From contig JAJYLC010000008.1 of the NCBI GenBank assembly GCA_021787935.1, forward strand, positions 1-43,199: DNA of 43,199 nucleotides, read 5' to 3'. Position 1 is the stretch's first letter. The number at the start of each line of letters is the position of its first letter. A program made the position numbers and the translations under genes. Shown piece by piece: positions 14,870 through 25,517 of this stretch. The notes beneath the pieces were generated by a model. That model saw only the letters and a list, made by a program, of their open reading frames with translations. It was not told where the DNA came from and made no database searches. This stretch comes from Chloroflexota bacterium (GTDB lineage: Bacteria; Chloroflexota; Dehalococcoidia; SZUA-161).

Positions 14870-16633
14870 ATGGCATACGATGCAGTAAAACTGAAGGACT
14901 GGCAGATTGCAGAAGAAGCCGAGAAGAACATGCCCAAGCCTGAAGAGTGGATAAGCAGGCTGGGGCTGAAAAAGGACGAGCTTATCCCCTTCGGGCGGAC
15001 TCCAAAACTCGACTTCCTCAAAATTATGGAGCGCCTAAAGAACAAAAAGGATGGCAAGTATATTGAGGTAACCGCTATCACCCCCACGCCTCTGGGCGAA
15101 GGCAAGAGCACAACCTCGTGCGGACTTATCGAAGGTCTGGGGAAACGGGGCAAAAATGTTGGCGGATGCCTGCGCCAGCCCTCGGGCGGCCCCACCATGA
15201 ATATCAAAGGAACCGCTGCCGGCGGCGGCAATGCGCTGCTCATCCCCATGACCGAGTTCTCCATGGGGCTGACCGGCGACATTAATGAGATTATGAATGC
15301 TCACAACCTGGCTATGGTTGCTTTGACCGCCAGGATGCAGCACGAGCGCAATTACACTGACGAACAGTTACAAAGGCTCACCAAGATGCGCCGCATGGAC
15401 ATAGACCCCACCAGGGTGGAGATGGGCTGGATTATGGACTTTTGCGCCCAGAGCCTGCGCAACATAATCATTGGCATGGGTGGCCGTATGGACGGCTTCC
15501 TGATGCAGTCGAAATTCGGCATAGCTGTGAGCTCCGAGCTAATGGCTATGCTCGCCATCGTCAGGGACCTGGCTGACCTGCGGCAGAGGATGGACCAGAT
15601 CACGTTAGCTTATGATAAAAAGGGCAATCCTGTTACCACCGGCGACCTCGAGGTGGGGGGTGCCATGACAGCCTGGATGCGCAACGCCATCAACCCCACC
15701 CTTTGCTGTACAGTGGAGTATCAGCCGTTGATGGTACATGCAGGACCTTTTGCTAACATTGCTGTAGGCCAATCCTCCATCATCGCCGACCGCATCGGCC
15801 TGAAGATGTTCGACTACCATGTAACCGAGAGCGGATTCGCCGCAGACATCGGCTTCGAAAAGTTCTGGAACGTAAAGTGCCGGTTCAGCGGCCTCAAACC
15901 CAATGTATCGGTGCTCACCAGCACCATCCGCGCCCTCAAGATGCACGGCGGAGGGCCCAAGGTGGTGGCAGGCCTGCCTCTGCCCGATTCCTACACCAAA
16001 GAGGACTTAAAGCTGCTGGAGAAGGGCCTCCCCAATATGATCCACCACATCAATACCATCAGAACAGCAGGAATCAACCCGGTGGTGTGCATCAATGCTT
16101 TCCATACAGATACCAAGGCGGAGATCGCCATGGTGAAAAAAGCGGCTGAGGCCGCCGGAGCTCGCTGCGCTCTGTCGGAGCACTGGGCCAAAGGCGGAGA
16201 AGGCGCGCTGGAGCTCGCTGATGCGGTTATGGAAGCCTGCGAACAGAAGAACGACTTCAAGTTCCTTTATCCCAACGAGATGAAGCTGAGGCAGCGTGTT
16301 GAGAAGATCGCTAAGACAGTTTACGGAGCCGATGGCGTGAACTGGAGCCCCGAGGCTACGGAAAAAGCCAAGATGTTCGAGGCAGACGCCAAGTACGATG
16401 AGTACGCTACCATGATGGTGAAGACCCACCTGAGCCTCACCCATGACCCGTCCATTAAGGGCGTTCCCAAGGGATGGACACTACCCATTCGCGACGTGCT
16501 CATCTATTCGGGTGCCAAGTTCCTTTGCCCCATGGCCGGGACCATCAGCCTGATGCCGGGCACCGCCTCCGACCCCGCCTTCAGAAGGGTAGATGTGGAC
16601 GTCAAGACCGGCAAGGTATCAGGATTGTTCTAA
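14870..16633 (+). CDS. fhs: Formate-tetrahydrofolate ligase
   Basis: The enzyme makes 10-formyl-THF from formate, ATP and THF. The 587-residue protein is slightly longer than the usual ~560. It carries the ATP-binding loop [14 protein letters not shown] (residues about 70-83), [19 protein letters not shown] and the family [10 protein letters not shown]-like region (here [17 protein letters not shown]). It also has [14 protein letters not shown] and the C-terminal [12 protein letters not shown]. The start at 14870 follows a GGAAGGTAGGAGG ribosome-binding region. It sits directly downstream of folD and so should supply formyl-THF for that enzyme. The N-terminal ~50 residues form a short extension typical of the clostridial/Chloroflexota type. 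Confidence 0.96.
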   Translation: MAYDAVKLKDWQIAEEAEKNMPKPEEWISRLGLKKDELIPFGRTPKLDFLKIMERLKNKKDGKYIEVTAITPTPLGEGKSTTSCGLIEGLGKRGKNVGGCLRQPSGGPTMNIKGTAAGGGNALLIPMTEFSMGLTGDINEIMNAHNLAMVALTARMQHERNYTDEQLQRLTKMRRMDIDPTRVEMGWIMDFCAQSLRNIIIGMGGRMDGFLMQSKFGIAVSSELMAMLAIVRDLADLRQRMDQITLAYDKKGNPVTTGDLEVGGAMTAWMRNAINPTLCCTVEYQPLMVHAGPFANIAVGQSSIIADRIGLKMFDYHVTESGFAADIGFEKFWNVKCRFSGLKPNVSVLTSTIRALKMHGGGPKVVAGLPLPDSYTKEDLKLLEKGLPNMIHHINTIRTAGINPVVCINAFHTDTKAEIAMVKKAAEAAGARCALSEHWAKGGEGALELADAVMEACEQKNDFKFLYPNEMKLRQRVEKIAKTVYGADGVNWSPEATEKAKMFEADAKYDEYATMMVKTHLSLTHDPSIKGVPKGWTLPIRDVLIYSGAKFLCPMAGTISLMPGTASDPAFRRVDVDVKTGKVSGLF

Positions 16634-16655
16634 ATTAGGCACCAATATATTTATA

Positions 16656-16683
16656 GTAGGGGCATAGCGCGCTATGCCCCTAC
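16656..16683. repeat. Perfect 28-bp palindromic repeat (GTAGGGGC family)
   Basis: GTAGGGGC and GCCCCTAC arms flank ATAGCGCGCTAT, and the whole is a perfect palindrome. It lies between the convergent fhs and HIT genes and could act as their terminator. Confidence 0.85.
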
Positions 16684-16743
16684 AGCACACTGCTACAGAG
16701 AATTCCCCTTTTCTGAAACCTAATAGAGGTAGAAGAACCCGGG

Positions 16744-17184
16744 CTACTTGCTTTTTAGCGCTGACCTGATTAGGGAAGCAGTTCTCTCCAGTTCATCAAT
16801 CTGAGCAGACACGTTGCCGTGGCCGAACCTGAGGAAAACGGAGTCGTGCCGATAGCGGGGCACAATATGCAGATGGAAATGAGGGATAGTCTGTCCTGCT
16901 TCTACTCCATTAGATTGGAGCAGATTGAGGCCGATGGGAGAAAGCGTTTCCTTGATTGCATGGGCAACTGCTAAAGCCATCACCATAATTCGAGCGCCTA
17001 AATCCGGCGGCATGGAGTATATATCTTCGATGTGGAGCTTCGGCATTACCAGAATGTGCCCGGTTACGGCAGGATATAAGTCCATGATAGCCAGCAAGTC
17101 ATCTTCTTCCTCAACTACCACGGCTGGCAGCTCATGTCTGCCGATTTTGCAGAATGGGCACCCTTCTCTTGTCGCTGCATTCAT
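16744..17184 (-). CDS. HIT-family nucleotide hydrolase/phosphorylase
   Basis: A histidine-triad protein that hydrolyses or phosphorolyses nucleotide conjugates such as Ap4A or AMP-lysine. It has an N-terminal CPFC pair (Cys9, Cys12), GHILVMPKLH in the middle and the catalytic triad HFHLHIVPR near residue 110. I choose the ATG at 17184 (146 residues), because GGGAGG lies 12-17 bases upstream and the CPFC start is standard. A longer reading to 17262 would add 26 non-conserved residues. The C-terminal ELERTASLIRSAL helix is typical of the family. It is monocistronic and convergent with fhs. Confidence 0.88.
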   Translation of the reverse strand: MNAATREGCPFCKIGRHELPAVVVEEEDDLLAIMDLYPAVTGHILVMPKLHIEDIYSMPPDLGARIMVMALAVAHAIKETLSPIGLNLLQSNGVEAGQTIPHFHLHIVPRYRHDSVFLRFGHGNVSAQIDELERTASLIRSALKSK

Positions 17185-17302
17185 TTGAGAACCCTCATTC
17201 CTCCCAAGGCCTTTGAGCAGCAGTAATGTCTGCATACTAACTACAGAATAGCGTGGTGTCAATTACCTCATCTCTCAAGCAGGTAAGCGCTTTGGAATAA
17301 AT

Positions 17303-17330
17303 GTAGGGGCATGGTGCACCGTGCCCCTAC
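17303..17330. repeat. 28-bp palindromic repeat (GTAGGGGC family)
   Basis: GTAGGGGC and GCCCCTAC arms enclose ATGGTGCACCGT. The single departure from perfect symmetry is a T/G pairing, which is a wobble pair in RNA. Confidence 0.8.
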
Positions 17331-17363
17331 AAGTAAAGTATATCGCTTATACATCGATCTGAT

Positions 17364-17393
17364 TTGACTCACAATCTAACTCACCTTTATAAT
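17364..17393 (+). promoter_or_regulatory. Promoter of the Fe-S flavoprotein gene
   Basis: TTGACT (17364-17369) and a consensus TATAAT (17388-17393) are separated by 18 bases. This predicts a start near 17400 and an 88-base leader that holds the hairpin at 17434-17465. Confidence 0.7.
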
Positions 17394-17433
17394 AAATGTG
17401 AACAATGAGAGTGCCCAAATATTCGATTAGACA

Positions 17434-17465
17434 GGGTAGCAAAGAGTCTTAACTCTAAGCTACCC
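17434..17465 (+). promoter_or_regulatory. Leader hairpin of the Fe-S flavoprotein gene
   Basis: GGGTAGC (17434-17440) pairs with GCTACCC (17459-17465), and inside it AGAGT pairs with ACTCT. The two-part stem ends about 11 bases before the AAAGGGG ribosome-binding site. It is followed by TAGTTTTAG and could be an attenuator or a protein-binding leader. Confidence 0.5.
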
Positions 17466-17487
17466 GTAGTTTTAGAAAAGGGGCCAA

Positions 17488-20001
17488 ATGGCGAAGATAA
17501 AGCTCACCATTGATAATAAAGAGGTCAAGGTCGAAAAAGGGAAAACAGTCCTTCTGGCTGCGCAAAGCGCAGGCATTTATATCCCTGCCCTCTGCGCTCA
17601 CCCCGATTTGCCGCCAGCGCCAGGACTGAAGGCTTCCAGTATCATATATCTGGGCGGTAGACCCTACCAGAGCTCAGGCCCCGGCCTGGAGTTTCAGGGG
17701 TGCAGGCTCTGTGTCGTGGAGGTAGAAGGGCTGAAGGACCTCCCCACCTCCTGCAACCTTCCCGCCGCTGAAGGCATGGCAGTGCACACCAACACGCCCC
17801 GGGTTCAAGGACTGCGGCGCGAGAACCTGAAAGCCATTCTGCTCAAGCATCCCCACGCCTGTCTCACCTGTAAACAGCGAGAGGGCTGCAGCCCCTTCGA
17901 GTCATGCCCTAACAGCATACCAGTCAAAGAGCGCTGCTGCTCCAAGCTGGGCTACTGCGAGCTCCAGGCAGTTGTAGAGTTCATCGGCCTCAAAGAGAGC
18001 ATCCCCCGCTATATCTTCAAAGACCTGCCTGTTAAGAAAGATGAGCCGCTGTTCACTCAAGATTATAACCTGTGTATCGGCTGCACCCGCTGCGTCAGGG
18101 TATGCCAGGATTTGCGCGGCATAGGCGCGCTGGGCTTCATCATTCGGGATGGTGAGGTCATCGCGGGACCCATCGCTAAAACGCTAAGGGAATCCGGGTG
18201 CAAGTTCTGTGGCGCCTGCGTCGAGGTGTGCCCCACGGGAGCACTGCTCGACCTGGACGTCAAGAGGGCAGAGCGCGAAACCGCCCTGGTGCCCTGCACT
18301 AACGCCTGCCCTGCCGGGATAGACGTGCCGCGCTACGTGCGCCTCACGGCTGAGGGCAAGTTCGCTGAAGCAGTGGCGGTAGTGCGAGAGAAAGTGCCTT
18401 TCCCCGCTGTGCTGGGCCGTGTCTGCTTCCATCCCTGCGAGGGCGTCTGCCGCCGCGGTCAACTGAACCAGCCCATCGCTATCTGCGCGCTCAAGCGATT
18501 CATCGCTGAGCAAGGTAATAATAAGGAATGGCAAACAAAGGCCAAGAAAGCCAGCCCGACAGGCAAAAGAGTGGCGGTCGTAGGCTCCGGGCCTGCGGGA
18601 CTGACCGCAGCATATTACCTGGCAAAGCTTGGCCATTCCGTAACCGTATTCGAAGCACTGCCTGAGCCAGGGGGCATGATGCGGGTGGGTATACCCAGGT
18701 ATCGCCTGCCCGGTGAAGTCCTAGACAGCGAAATCGAAGGGATAAAGAGCGTCGGGGTCGAGATAAAAACTAATAGCAGGGTGGAATCCCTTGATGGCCT
18801 CAAGCAGCAGGGCTTCAATGCCACCTTCCTGGCTATAGGGGCCCACCAGGGGATTAAGCTGGGAGTCCCGGGAGAGGACAGCCCGGGCGTTATCGAGTGC
18901 ATATCTTTCCTCAGAGATGTGAGCCAGGGTAAAAAGGTAAATCCCGGCAATAGGGTTGTGGTAGTAGGAGGAGGCAACGCCGCCATAGATGCGGCTCGCA
19001 CGGCGCGCCGCCTGGGAGCCAAAGAGGTAATTATCCTCTACCGCCGCTCCCGGCAGGAGATGCCGGCTAACTCCGAGGAGGTAGAGGCAGCGCTTGAAGA
19101 GGGCACCAAGATATTTTTCCTGGCTGCACCGACCAAGATAACAAAGGATGGCAACACGCTGGTGATGGAATGCCTGCGCATGGAGCTTGGCGAGCCCGAC
19201 GCCAGCGGCAGGAAGCGCCCGGTGCCTGTCAAGGGCAGCGAGTTCAATATTGCCTGCGATACCGTGGTAGCTGCCATCGGCCAAATGCCTGCTATTCCCT
19301 CCGGTTTTGAGATTGAGCCTCTGGCCAACGGGACTTTGAAAGTGAATTCCGAAACGCTAGCCACCGGCGTGGACGGTGTTTTCGCTGGCGGTGATGCCGC
19401 CACCGGCCCGGCCTCGGTCATCAAAGCGATCGCTGCAGGCAGGAAAGCGGCGATTTCAATAGACAAATACCTGGGAGGCAGCGGGGACATCAGTGAGGTC
19501 CTCACTGAACCTGCGAAAGCCAGCCCCTCTTTTGGCAGAGAGGAGGGCTTTGCCGACAGGCCTCGCATGAAGATACCTCGTCTTACTGTGGAACGCCGTA
19601 TCAGCGACTTCTCCGAGGTAGAAATGAGCTTCCTCAAACAGAGGGCTTGCGAGGAGGCGGCAAGGTGTCTGAGGTGCGACTTGAGGCTCGAGATCTCGCC
19701 GGTGATACTGCCGCCCAGCGAATGGTTGGAATTTAACTCGGCTAATGTAGACGCCGCTCCGGAAAAAGACGGGGTGTATCGCTTGTTTAACGAACAGAAA
19801 GAGGTCATCTATATCGGGAGCAATCCCAACATACGTAAAGGCCTGCAGGAAGTGCTTAACTCGGGAGACGACTGGGTCAAAAAAGCGAGGTACTTGCATT
19901 TTGAGGAAACCTTGATGTATACTATGCGGGAAAGCGAGCTGATCCAGCAATTCTTGCAGGAACACGGCAAGCTTCCAGAAGGTAACGAGGAGTTATTTTA
20001 G
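17488..20001 (+). CDS. Multidomain Fe-S/FAD oxidoreductase (NuoG/HydA-like plus GltD-like) with C-terminal GIY-YIG-like domain
   Basis: An 837-residue cytoplasmic electron-transfer flavoprotein. Residues 1-95 form a [2Fe-2S] ferredoxin domain (Cys36, 72, 75, 89). Next comes a NuoG-type His-Cys3 site (HPHACLTCKQREGC, 121-134) and then two [4Fe-4S] sites (CIGCTRCVRVC, 196-206; CKFCGACVEVCPTGAL, 238-253). Residues 270-340 are the Fe-S linker of GltD/dihydropyrimidine dehydrogenase. Residues 361-700 are GltD-like, with FAD loop GSGPAG (366-371), NAD(P)H loop VVVVGGGNAAID and GGDAATGPASVIKAI. Such proteins usually pass electrons between NAD(P)H and a partner such as formate dehydrogenase or hydrogenase; the partner is not encoded here. 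Residues 759-837 resemble a GIY-YIG nuclease domain: GVY (762-764), YIG (775-777), Arg783, a Glu in RESEL (815-817) and Asn833. That fusion is unusual. The start has AAAGGGG upstream. It is monocistronic before the 5S gene. Confidence 0.85.
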   Translation: MAKIKLTIDNKEVKVEKGKTVLLAAQSAGIYIPALCAHPDLPPAPGLKASSIIYLGGRPYQSSGPGLEFQGCRLCVVEVEGLKDLPTSCNLPAAEGMAVHTNTPRVQGLRRENLKAILLKHPHACLTCKQREGCSPFESCPNSIPVKERCCSKLGYCELQAVVEFIGLKESIPRYIFKDLPVKKDEPLFTQDYNLCIGCTRCVRVCQDLRGIGALGFIIRDGEVIAGPIAKTLRESGCKFCGACVEVCPTGALLDLDVKRAERETALVPCTNACPAGIDVPRYVRLTAEGKFAEAVAVVREKVPFPAVLGRVCFHPCEGVCRRGQLNQPIAICALKRFIAEQGNNKEWQTKAKKASPTGKRVAVVGSGPAGLTAAYYLAKLGHSVTVFEALPEPGGMMRVGIPRYRLPGEVLDSEIEGIKSVGVEIKTNSRVESLDGLKQQGFNATFLAIGAHQGIKLGVPGEDSPGVIECISFLRDVSQGKKVNPGNRVVVVGGGNAAIDAARTARRLGAKEVIILYRRSRQEMPANSEEVEAALEEGTKIFFLAAPTKITKDGNTLVMECLRMELGEPDASGRKRPVPVKGSEFNIACDTVVAAIGQMPAIPSGFEIEPLANGTLKVNSETLATGVDGVFAGGDAATGPASVIKAIAAGRKAAISIDKYLGGSGDISEVLTEPAKASPSFGREEGFADRPRMKIPRLTVERRISDFSEVEMSFLKQRACEEAARCLRCDLRLEISPVILPPSEWLEFNSANVDAAPEKDGVYRLFNEQKEVIYIGSNPNIRKGLQEVLNSGDDWVKKARYLHFEETLMYTMRESELIQQFLQEHGKLPEGNEELF

Positions 20002-20032
20002 GGTAAACTTTAGTACTAAGTAAATTTTTATT

Positions 20033-20157
20033 GCTTCCTGGTGGTTAGAGCGGGGTGGCACCACCCGTTCCCATCCCGAACACGGAAGTGAAACGCCCCA
20101 GCGCAGACGATACTGAGGGGGCAACTCCTTGAGGAAAATATGCCACTGCTGGGAAGC
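20033..20157 (+). rRNA. rrf: 5S ribosomal RNA
   Basis: The sequence follows the bacterial 5S pattern: CCTGGTGG near the 5' end, then GGGGTGGCACCACCCGTTCC, CATCCCGAACACGGAAGTGA and AACGCCCCAGCG. The 3' strand is TGCCACTGCTGGGAAGC. The terminal arms GCTTCC and GGAAGC pair. Ends are placed by this helix and may be off by a few bases. No 16S or 23S gene is in the window, so it is an isolated copy. A strong terminator follows immediately. Confidence 0.93.
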
Positions 20158-20160
20158 ATT

Positions 20161-20208
20161 AAAGAGCCCAAATTTCAGAGGTATAGTAAATTTGGGCTCT
20201 TTTCTTTA
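20161..20208 (+). terminator. Rho-independent terminator after 5S rRNA
   Basis: AAAGAGCCCAAATTT (20161-20175) and AAATTTGGGCTCTTT (20188-20202) form a perfect 15-bp stem with a 12-base loop, followed by TTCTTT. This is a textbook intrinsic terminator. Confidence 0.92.
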
Positions 20209-20239
20209 CAGCTTCTTTGTGTTAAAATGGGCTCAAAGC

Positions 20240-20273
20240 CAGTACTAAAGTCTGGCTTAAGAATCAGTACTAA
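20240..20273 (+). promoter_or_regulatory. Direct repeat CAGTACTAA upstream of clpC
   Basis: CAGTACTAA occurs at 20240-20248 and again at 20265-20273, with AGTACTAAG also before the 5S gene at 20012-20020. The first copy lies inside a GCCAG...CTGGC hairpin (20238-20254). The pair sits 40-75 bases before the clpC start and does not match the known CtsR or CIRCE sites. It may be an operator, but this is speculative. Confidence 0.25.
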
Positions 20274-20313
20274 GGAAAAAATTAGGGCCACAGGAGCTCG
20301 ACGGAGTTGGGAA

Positions 20314-22800
<2,487 letters not shown>

Positions 22801-22824
22801 GACTGAACGATTCTGAGATAATTT

Positions 22825-22849
22825 AAAGGCCCCCAAATTGGGGGCCTTT
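22825..22849. terminator. Bidirectional terminator between clpC and a lipoprotein gene
   Basis: AAAGGCCCCC (22825-22834) and GGGGGCCTTT (22840-22849) form a perfect 10-bp stem. T-rich flanks lie on both strands and the genes on either side are convergent. Confidence 0.9.
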
Positions 22850-22853
22850 CGAT

Positions 22854-23390
22854 TTAGTAACCGAAGTAAGACTCTTTCCGCTGCTCAATGTAAGCGTAAG
22901 CTACCGAACGCATACTCTTGTCAGGTATCAGCCCATCGAGAATCTCCCTGGGATGTTCTCGCATCTCCGGCGGCCCGTTGGTAAGGCACTGCCACAAATC
23001 GTATAACAGGGCAGCGTTGGTTGCCATTCCACGGCTATTCCTTGCATAGAGCTGCTCCGGAGTAAAGAGAGCAAACAAATCTGTAATCGAGGTGTCCCAG
23101 ATTTCACTGACATACTTCACTGTCATGCCCTGCGGTTCCAAAGTGCTCAAAATCTCCTGTTTCGTCACCTCTTTACCATCGTTTAAGTAGTAATTCACAC
23201 CGTTGACCTCACGGGAGAAGGAAAACACAATGGGCAAAGCGTTGCCCGAGCTATCTATGACTATCAGCGAAGCCCCAGGTGGCGGAGGTTGAACTTGCGC
23301 ACCGCTTCCCTTTGTAGCGCAACTGGAAAAGAGCAGACTTGCCAGAATCAAGAAAAGTCCAAATAAAGCAGCTAGTTTCTTGCTTCTCAT
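22854..23390 (-). CDS. Lipoprotein of unknown function
   Basis: A 178-residue protein with a signal peptide and lipobox (LLFSSC, Cys at about residue 24), so it should be lipid-anchored outside the cytoplasm. After a Pro-rich linker (QPPPPGASLI) comes a compact domain at about residues 40-178 with no motif that I recognise. The N-terminal part has a SLIVIDSSGNALPIVFSFSREVNGVNYYLNDGKEVTKQEI pattern within residues 40-85, of the kind seen in small extracellular substrate-binding or inhibitor folds, but no assignment is justified. It has a GAGGTG ribosome-binding site, is monocistronic and ends at the shared terminator with clpC. Confidence 0.75.
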   Translation of the reverse strand: MRSKKLAALFGLFLILASLLFSSCATKGSGAQVQPPPPGASLIVIDSSGNALPIVFSFSREVNGVNYYLNDGKEVTKQEILSTLEPQGMTVKYVSEIWDTSITDLFALFTPEQLYARNSRGMATNAALLYDLWQCLTNGPPEMREHPREILDGLIPDKSMRSVAYAYIEQRKESYFGY

Positions 23391-23829
23391 CTACACCTCT
23401 GGTTTCTATTCCCTGTCTATCCTTCCCTCTCGCCTTTGGCCTGATAATACCATCAGGACACCCAGCAGTCAATCAAGCTCAGAATATCTCAGCTTCACCA
23501 TTGTTGATCTCCATCCTATCTATGTTATATTTTTCTCCTTAAAAAATGTAATAAAAATCTATTGACCTGAGCCTTGCTGTCTGCTATCTTAACTACGCAA
23601 TTTTCCTTTATGTTTTCCACAAAGAAAGCCCAAAAATGAAGCTCCCTCCGTGAGTTGTGCTCTCTTCCTCTGGAGCACAACCTGCAGCAATGCGCCATCG
23701 GGAAACAAACGCATCTGAGGGGAACTAGTTCTAGTTTTACTAATTAGTCGCATAAGACTGCTTTTATCGTTTCTTTTTGTGCACTAAAACCTGCCTGAGG
23801 GCAGGTGGAGGTAGCTTTGTCAAGTCGTT
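23391..23829. other. Leader/regulatory region upstream of dnaA
   Basis: No gene is seen. It holds a candidate dnaA promoter (23562-23590), one DnaA-box-like site TTTTCCACA at 23613-23621, a 9-bp stem GTTGTGCTC/GAGCACAAC (23654-23662 and 23673-23681) and a CCTGCC/GGCAGG hairpin (23789-23806) just before the dnaA ribosome-binding site. The DnaA box suggests dnaA autoregulation. Confidence 0.55.
23562..23590 (+). promoter_or_regulatory. Candidate dnaA promoter
   Basis: TTGACC (23562-23567) and TATCTT (23585-23590) are 17 bases apart. A DnaA-box-like site follows about 20 bases downstream, consistent with repression by DnaA itself. The long leader (about 250 bases) contains two hairpins. Confidence 0.5.
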
Positions 23830-23844
23830 GTGATGAGGTGCGGT

Positions 23845-25197
23845 ATGAAAACGAGACCCGCTGCCGAGATGTGGAAAGCGGCGCTCGACGAGTTACAAGG
23901 CAAAGTAAGTCCGGCAAACTACCAGACCTGGTTAAAGAATACAGTAGGGTTAAATTACAGCGATAGCTGTTTCACAGTTGGGGTACCGAGCAGTTTCGTC
24001 ACAGAATCGTTAGAGAAGCGCCTGCACCCTTTAATTGAGAAAACGCTAATCGGGATTGCCGGGAAGCCGTTATCGGTACAGTTCCAGGTCCATCTGGGGA
24101 ACGGGGATGAAGAGCTAACTCCTCCTTTGCCTTCAACCGCTTCTTCAACAAACTACAAACAGCGGACCTGTGCGCCCAGGTTAAATCGAAAGTATACCTT
24201 CGCTTCCTTCATAGTGGGCAGCAGCAACCGCCTGGCCCATGCCGCAGCCCTGGGAGTAGCGGAGAATCCCGGAAACAGCTACAATCCCTTGTTCGTTTAT
24301 AGCGGCGTGGGTCTGGGCAAGACCCATCTCCTGCATGCCATAGGCTGGGAGGCAATCCGTGTGCGCACTCGGGTGATGTATGTTACCGCCGAGCAGTTCA
24401 CTAACGAGTTCATCAGCGCTATCAGAGAGAGAAGAAGTGAGGACTTCAGGAACAAATACCGCAGTGTAGATGTTCTCCTCCTGGATGACATTCAATTCAT
24501 AGCCGGTAAAGAGCAGACTCAGGAAGGTCTGTTCCATACCTTCAACGACCTCCATACCGGCAACAGCCAGATTGTCATCAGTTGTGACCGCCCTCCGAAA
24601 TCGCTGACTTTGCTGGAGGATAGATTGCGCTCCCGCTTCGAATGGGGACTGATTGTCGACATGCAGCCGCCCGACCTGGAAACAAGGATCGCCATTCTCC
24701 AGACGAAGGCTGAGGAGCAGAAAACTGGAGTCCCCCCCGATGTGTTGAATTTCATAGCTCGCCGTATCCAGAAGAACATCCGCGAGCTTGAGGGAGCGCT
24801 CAACCGCGTCCTGGCATACGCCAGACTTACCAAATCGCCGCTTACAGTCGAACTGGCAACTCAAGCCCTGGCGGACATCTCCAGCGATGCCCACAAACGC
24901 ACTCTGACGCCGCCAGTAATTATGAGTACGGTAGGCAGCTTTTTTAATATTCCTCCTGAGACTATACAGGGTAAGAGACGTGACAAGACCTCGTCTCAAG
25001 CCAGGCAGATAGTGATGTACCTTCTTAGAGAAGAGCTTCAATGCTCCTGGACTCAAATTGGCAGGGAGCTGGGAAATCGAGACCACAGCACGATTCTGCA
25101 CGGTTATAAAAAGATCTCCGAGGAGGTCAACACCGACCACGGGCTGCGCCGCGACCTTCTGGAGATTAGAGAGAACCTGTATTCCAAATCAGCCTAA
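23845..25197 (+). CDS. dnaA: Chromosomal replication initiator DnaA
   Basis: DnaA melts oriC and loads the helicase. The protein has the full domain order: N-terminal interaction domain I (MWKAALDELQGKVSPANYQTWLKN), a linker, and domain III AAA+ with Walker A GVGLGKTHLLHAIG, Walker B VLLLDDIQFIAGKE and box VII RFEWG. Domain IV has the DNA-binding signature RDHSTILHGYKKI. I choose the ATG at 23845 (450 residues), since GAGGTG lies 5 bases upstream. GTG 23830 and ATG 23833 are in-frame alternatives giving a few more residues. DnaA boxes flank the gene on both sides, and the probable origin lies directly downstream. Confidence 0.96.
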   Translation: MKTRPAAEMWKAALDELQGKVSPANYQTWLKNTVGLNYSDSCFTVGVPSSFVTESLEKRLHPLIEKTLIGIAGKPLSVQFQVHLGNGDEELTPPLPSTASSTNYKQRTCAPRLNRKYTFASFIVGSSNRLAHAAALGVAENPGNSYNPLFVYSGVGLGKTHLLHAIGWEAIRVRTRVMYVTAEQFTNEFISAIRERRSEDFRNKYRSVDVLLLDDIQFIAGKEQTQEGLFHTFNDLHTGNSQIVISCDRPPKSLTLLEDRLRSRFEWGLIVDMQPPDLETRIAILQTKAEEQKTGVPPDVLNFIARRIQKNIRELEGALNRVLAYARLTKSPLTVELATQALADISSDAHKRTLTPPVIMSTVGSFFNIPPETIQGKRRDKTSSQARQIVMYLLREELQCSWTQIGRELGNRDHSTILHGYKKISEEVNTDHGLRRDLLEIRENLYSKSA

Positions 25198-25517
25198 ACG
25201 ACTACTCACCTAAAGCATTAACATAAAAATGTGGATAACTCCCACTTTTTTGTGGAAATCCTCTTTGGATTGTGGATAACTGCTTTGTCTTTATGTCTTC
25301 CTTTCTCAAGTAAGCACCACTCTGCCAGTCTTCATTTTATTCACACTACTTCCACAATTTGTTCATTTAACCTACCTTATCCTCCACTGAATGCCCCCAT
25401 TCAGGCAGATATGATTACCCCGATTTCTCCAGCTATATAATTATTAGTTTTACAGTCATCTCCACTTTGCTTATAATTACTCAGAAATATTAGAGATACC
25501 TTAATAAGGATGGATAA
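25198..25517. other. Probable replication origin (oriC) with DnaA boxes
   Basis: The 320-base AT-rich gap between dnaA and obgE contains two perfect DnaA boxes on the minus strand (TGTGGATAA at 25230-25238 and 25271-25279). Near matches are TGTGGAAAT (25251-25259), ACTTCCACA (25348-25356) and TTATCCTCC (25377-25385). The two perfect boxes and the middle one are spaced 20-21 bases apart, two helical turns. An AT-rich stretch (ATATAATTATTAG, from about 25435) could be the unwinding element. Position next to dnaA and near gyrB supports oriC. No gene is seen in it. Confidence 0.8.

Noticed and set aside
20140-20313. Extended N-terminus of clpC from an in-frame ATG at 20140
   Set aside because: It would start inside the 5S rRNA and cross its intrinsic terminator; the conserved ClpC start is at 20314.
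24181-25140. 320-codon frame antisense to dnaA
   Set aside because: dnaA motifs on the other strand are complete; no ribosome-binding site or homologous composition supports the antisense frame.
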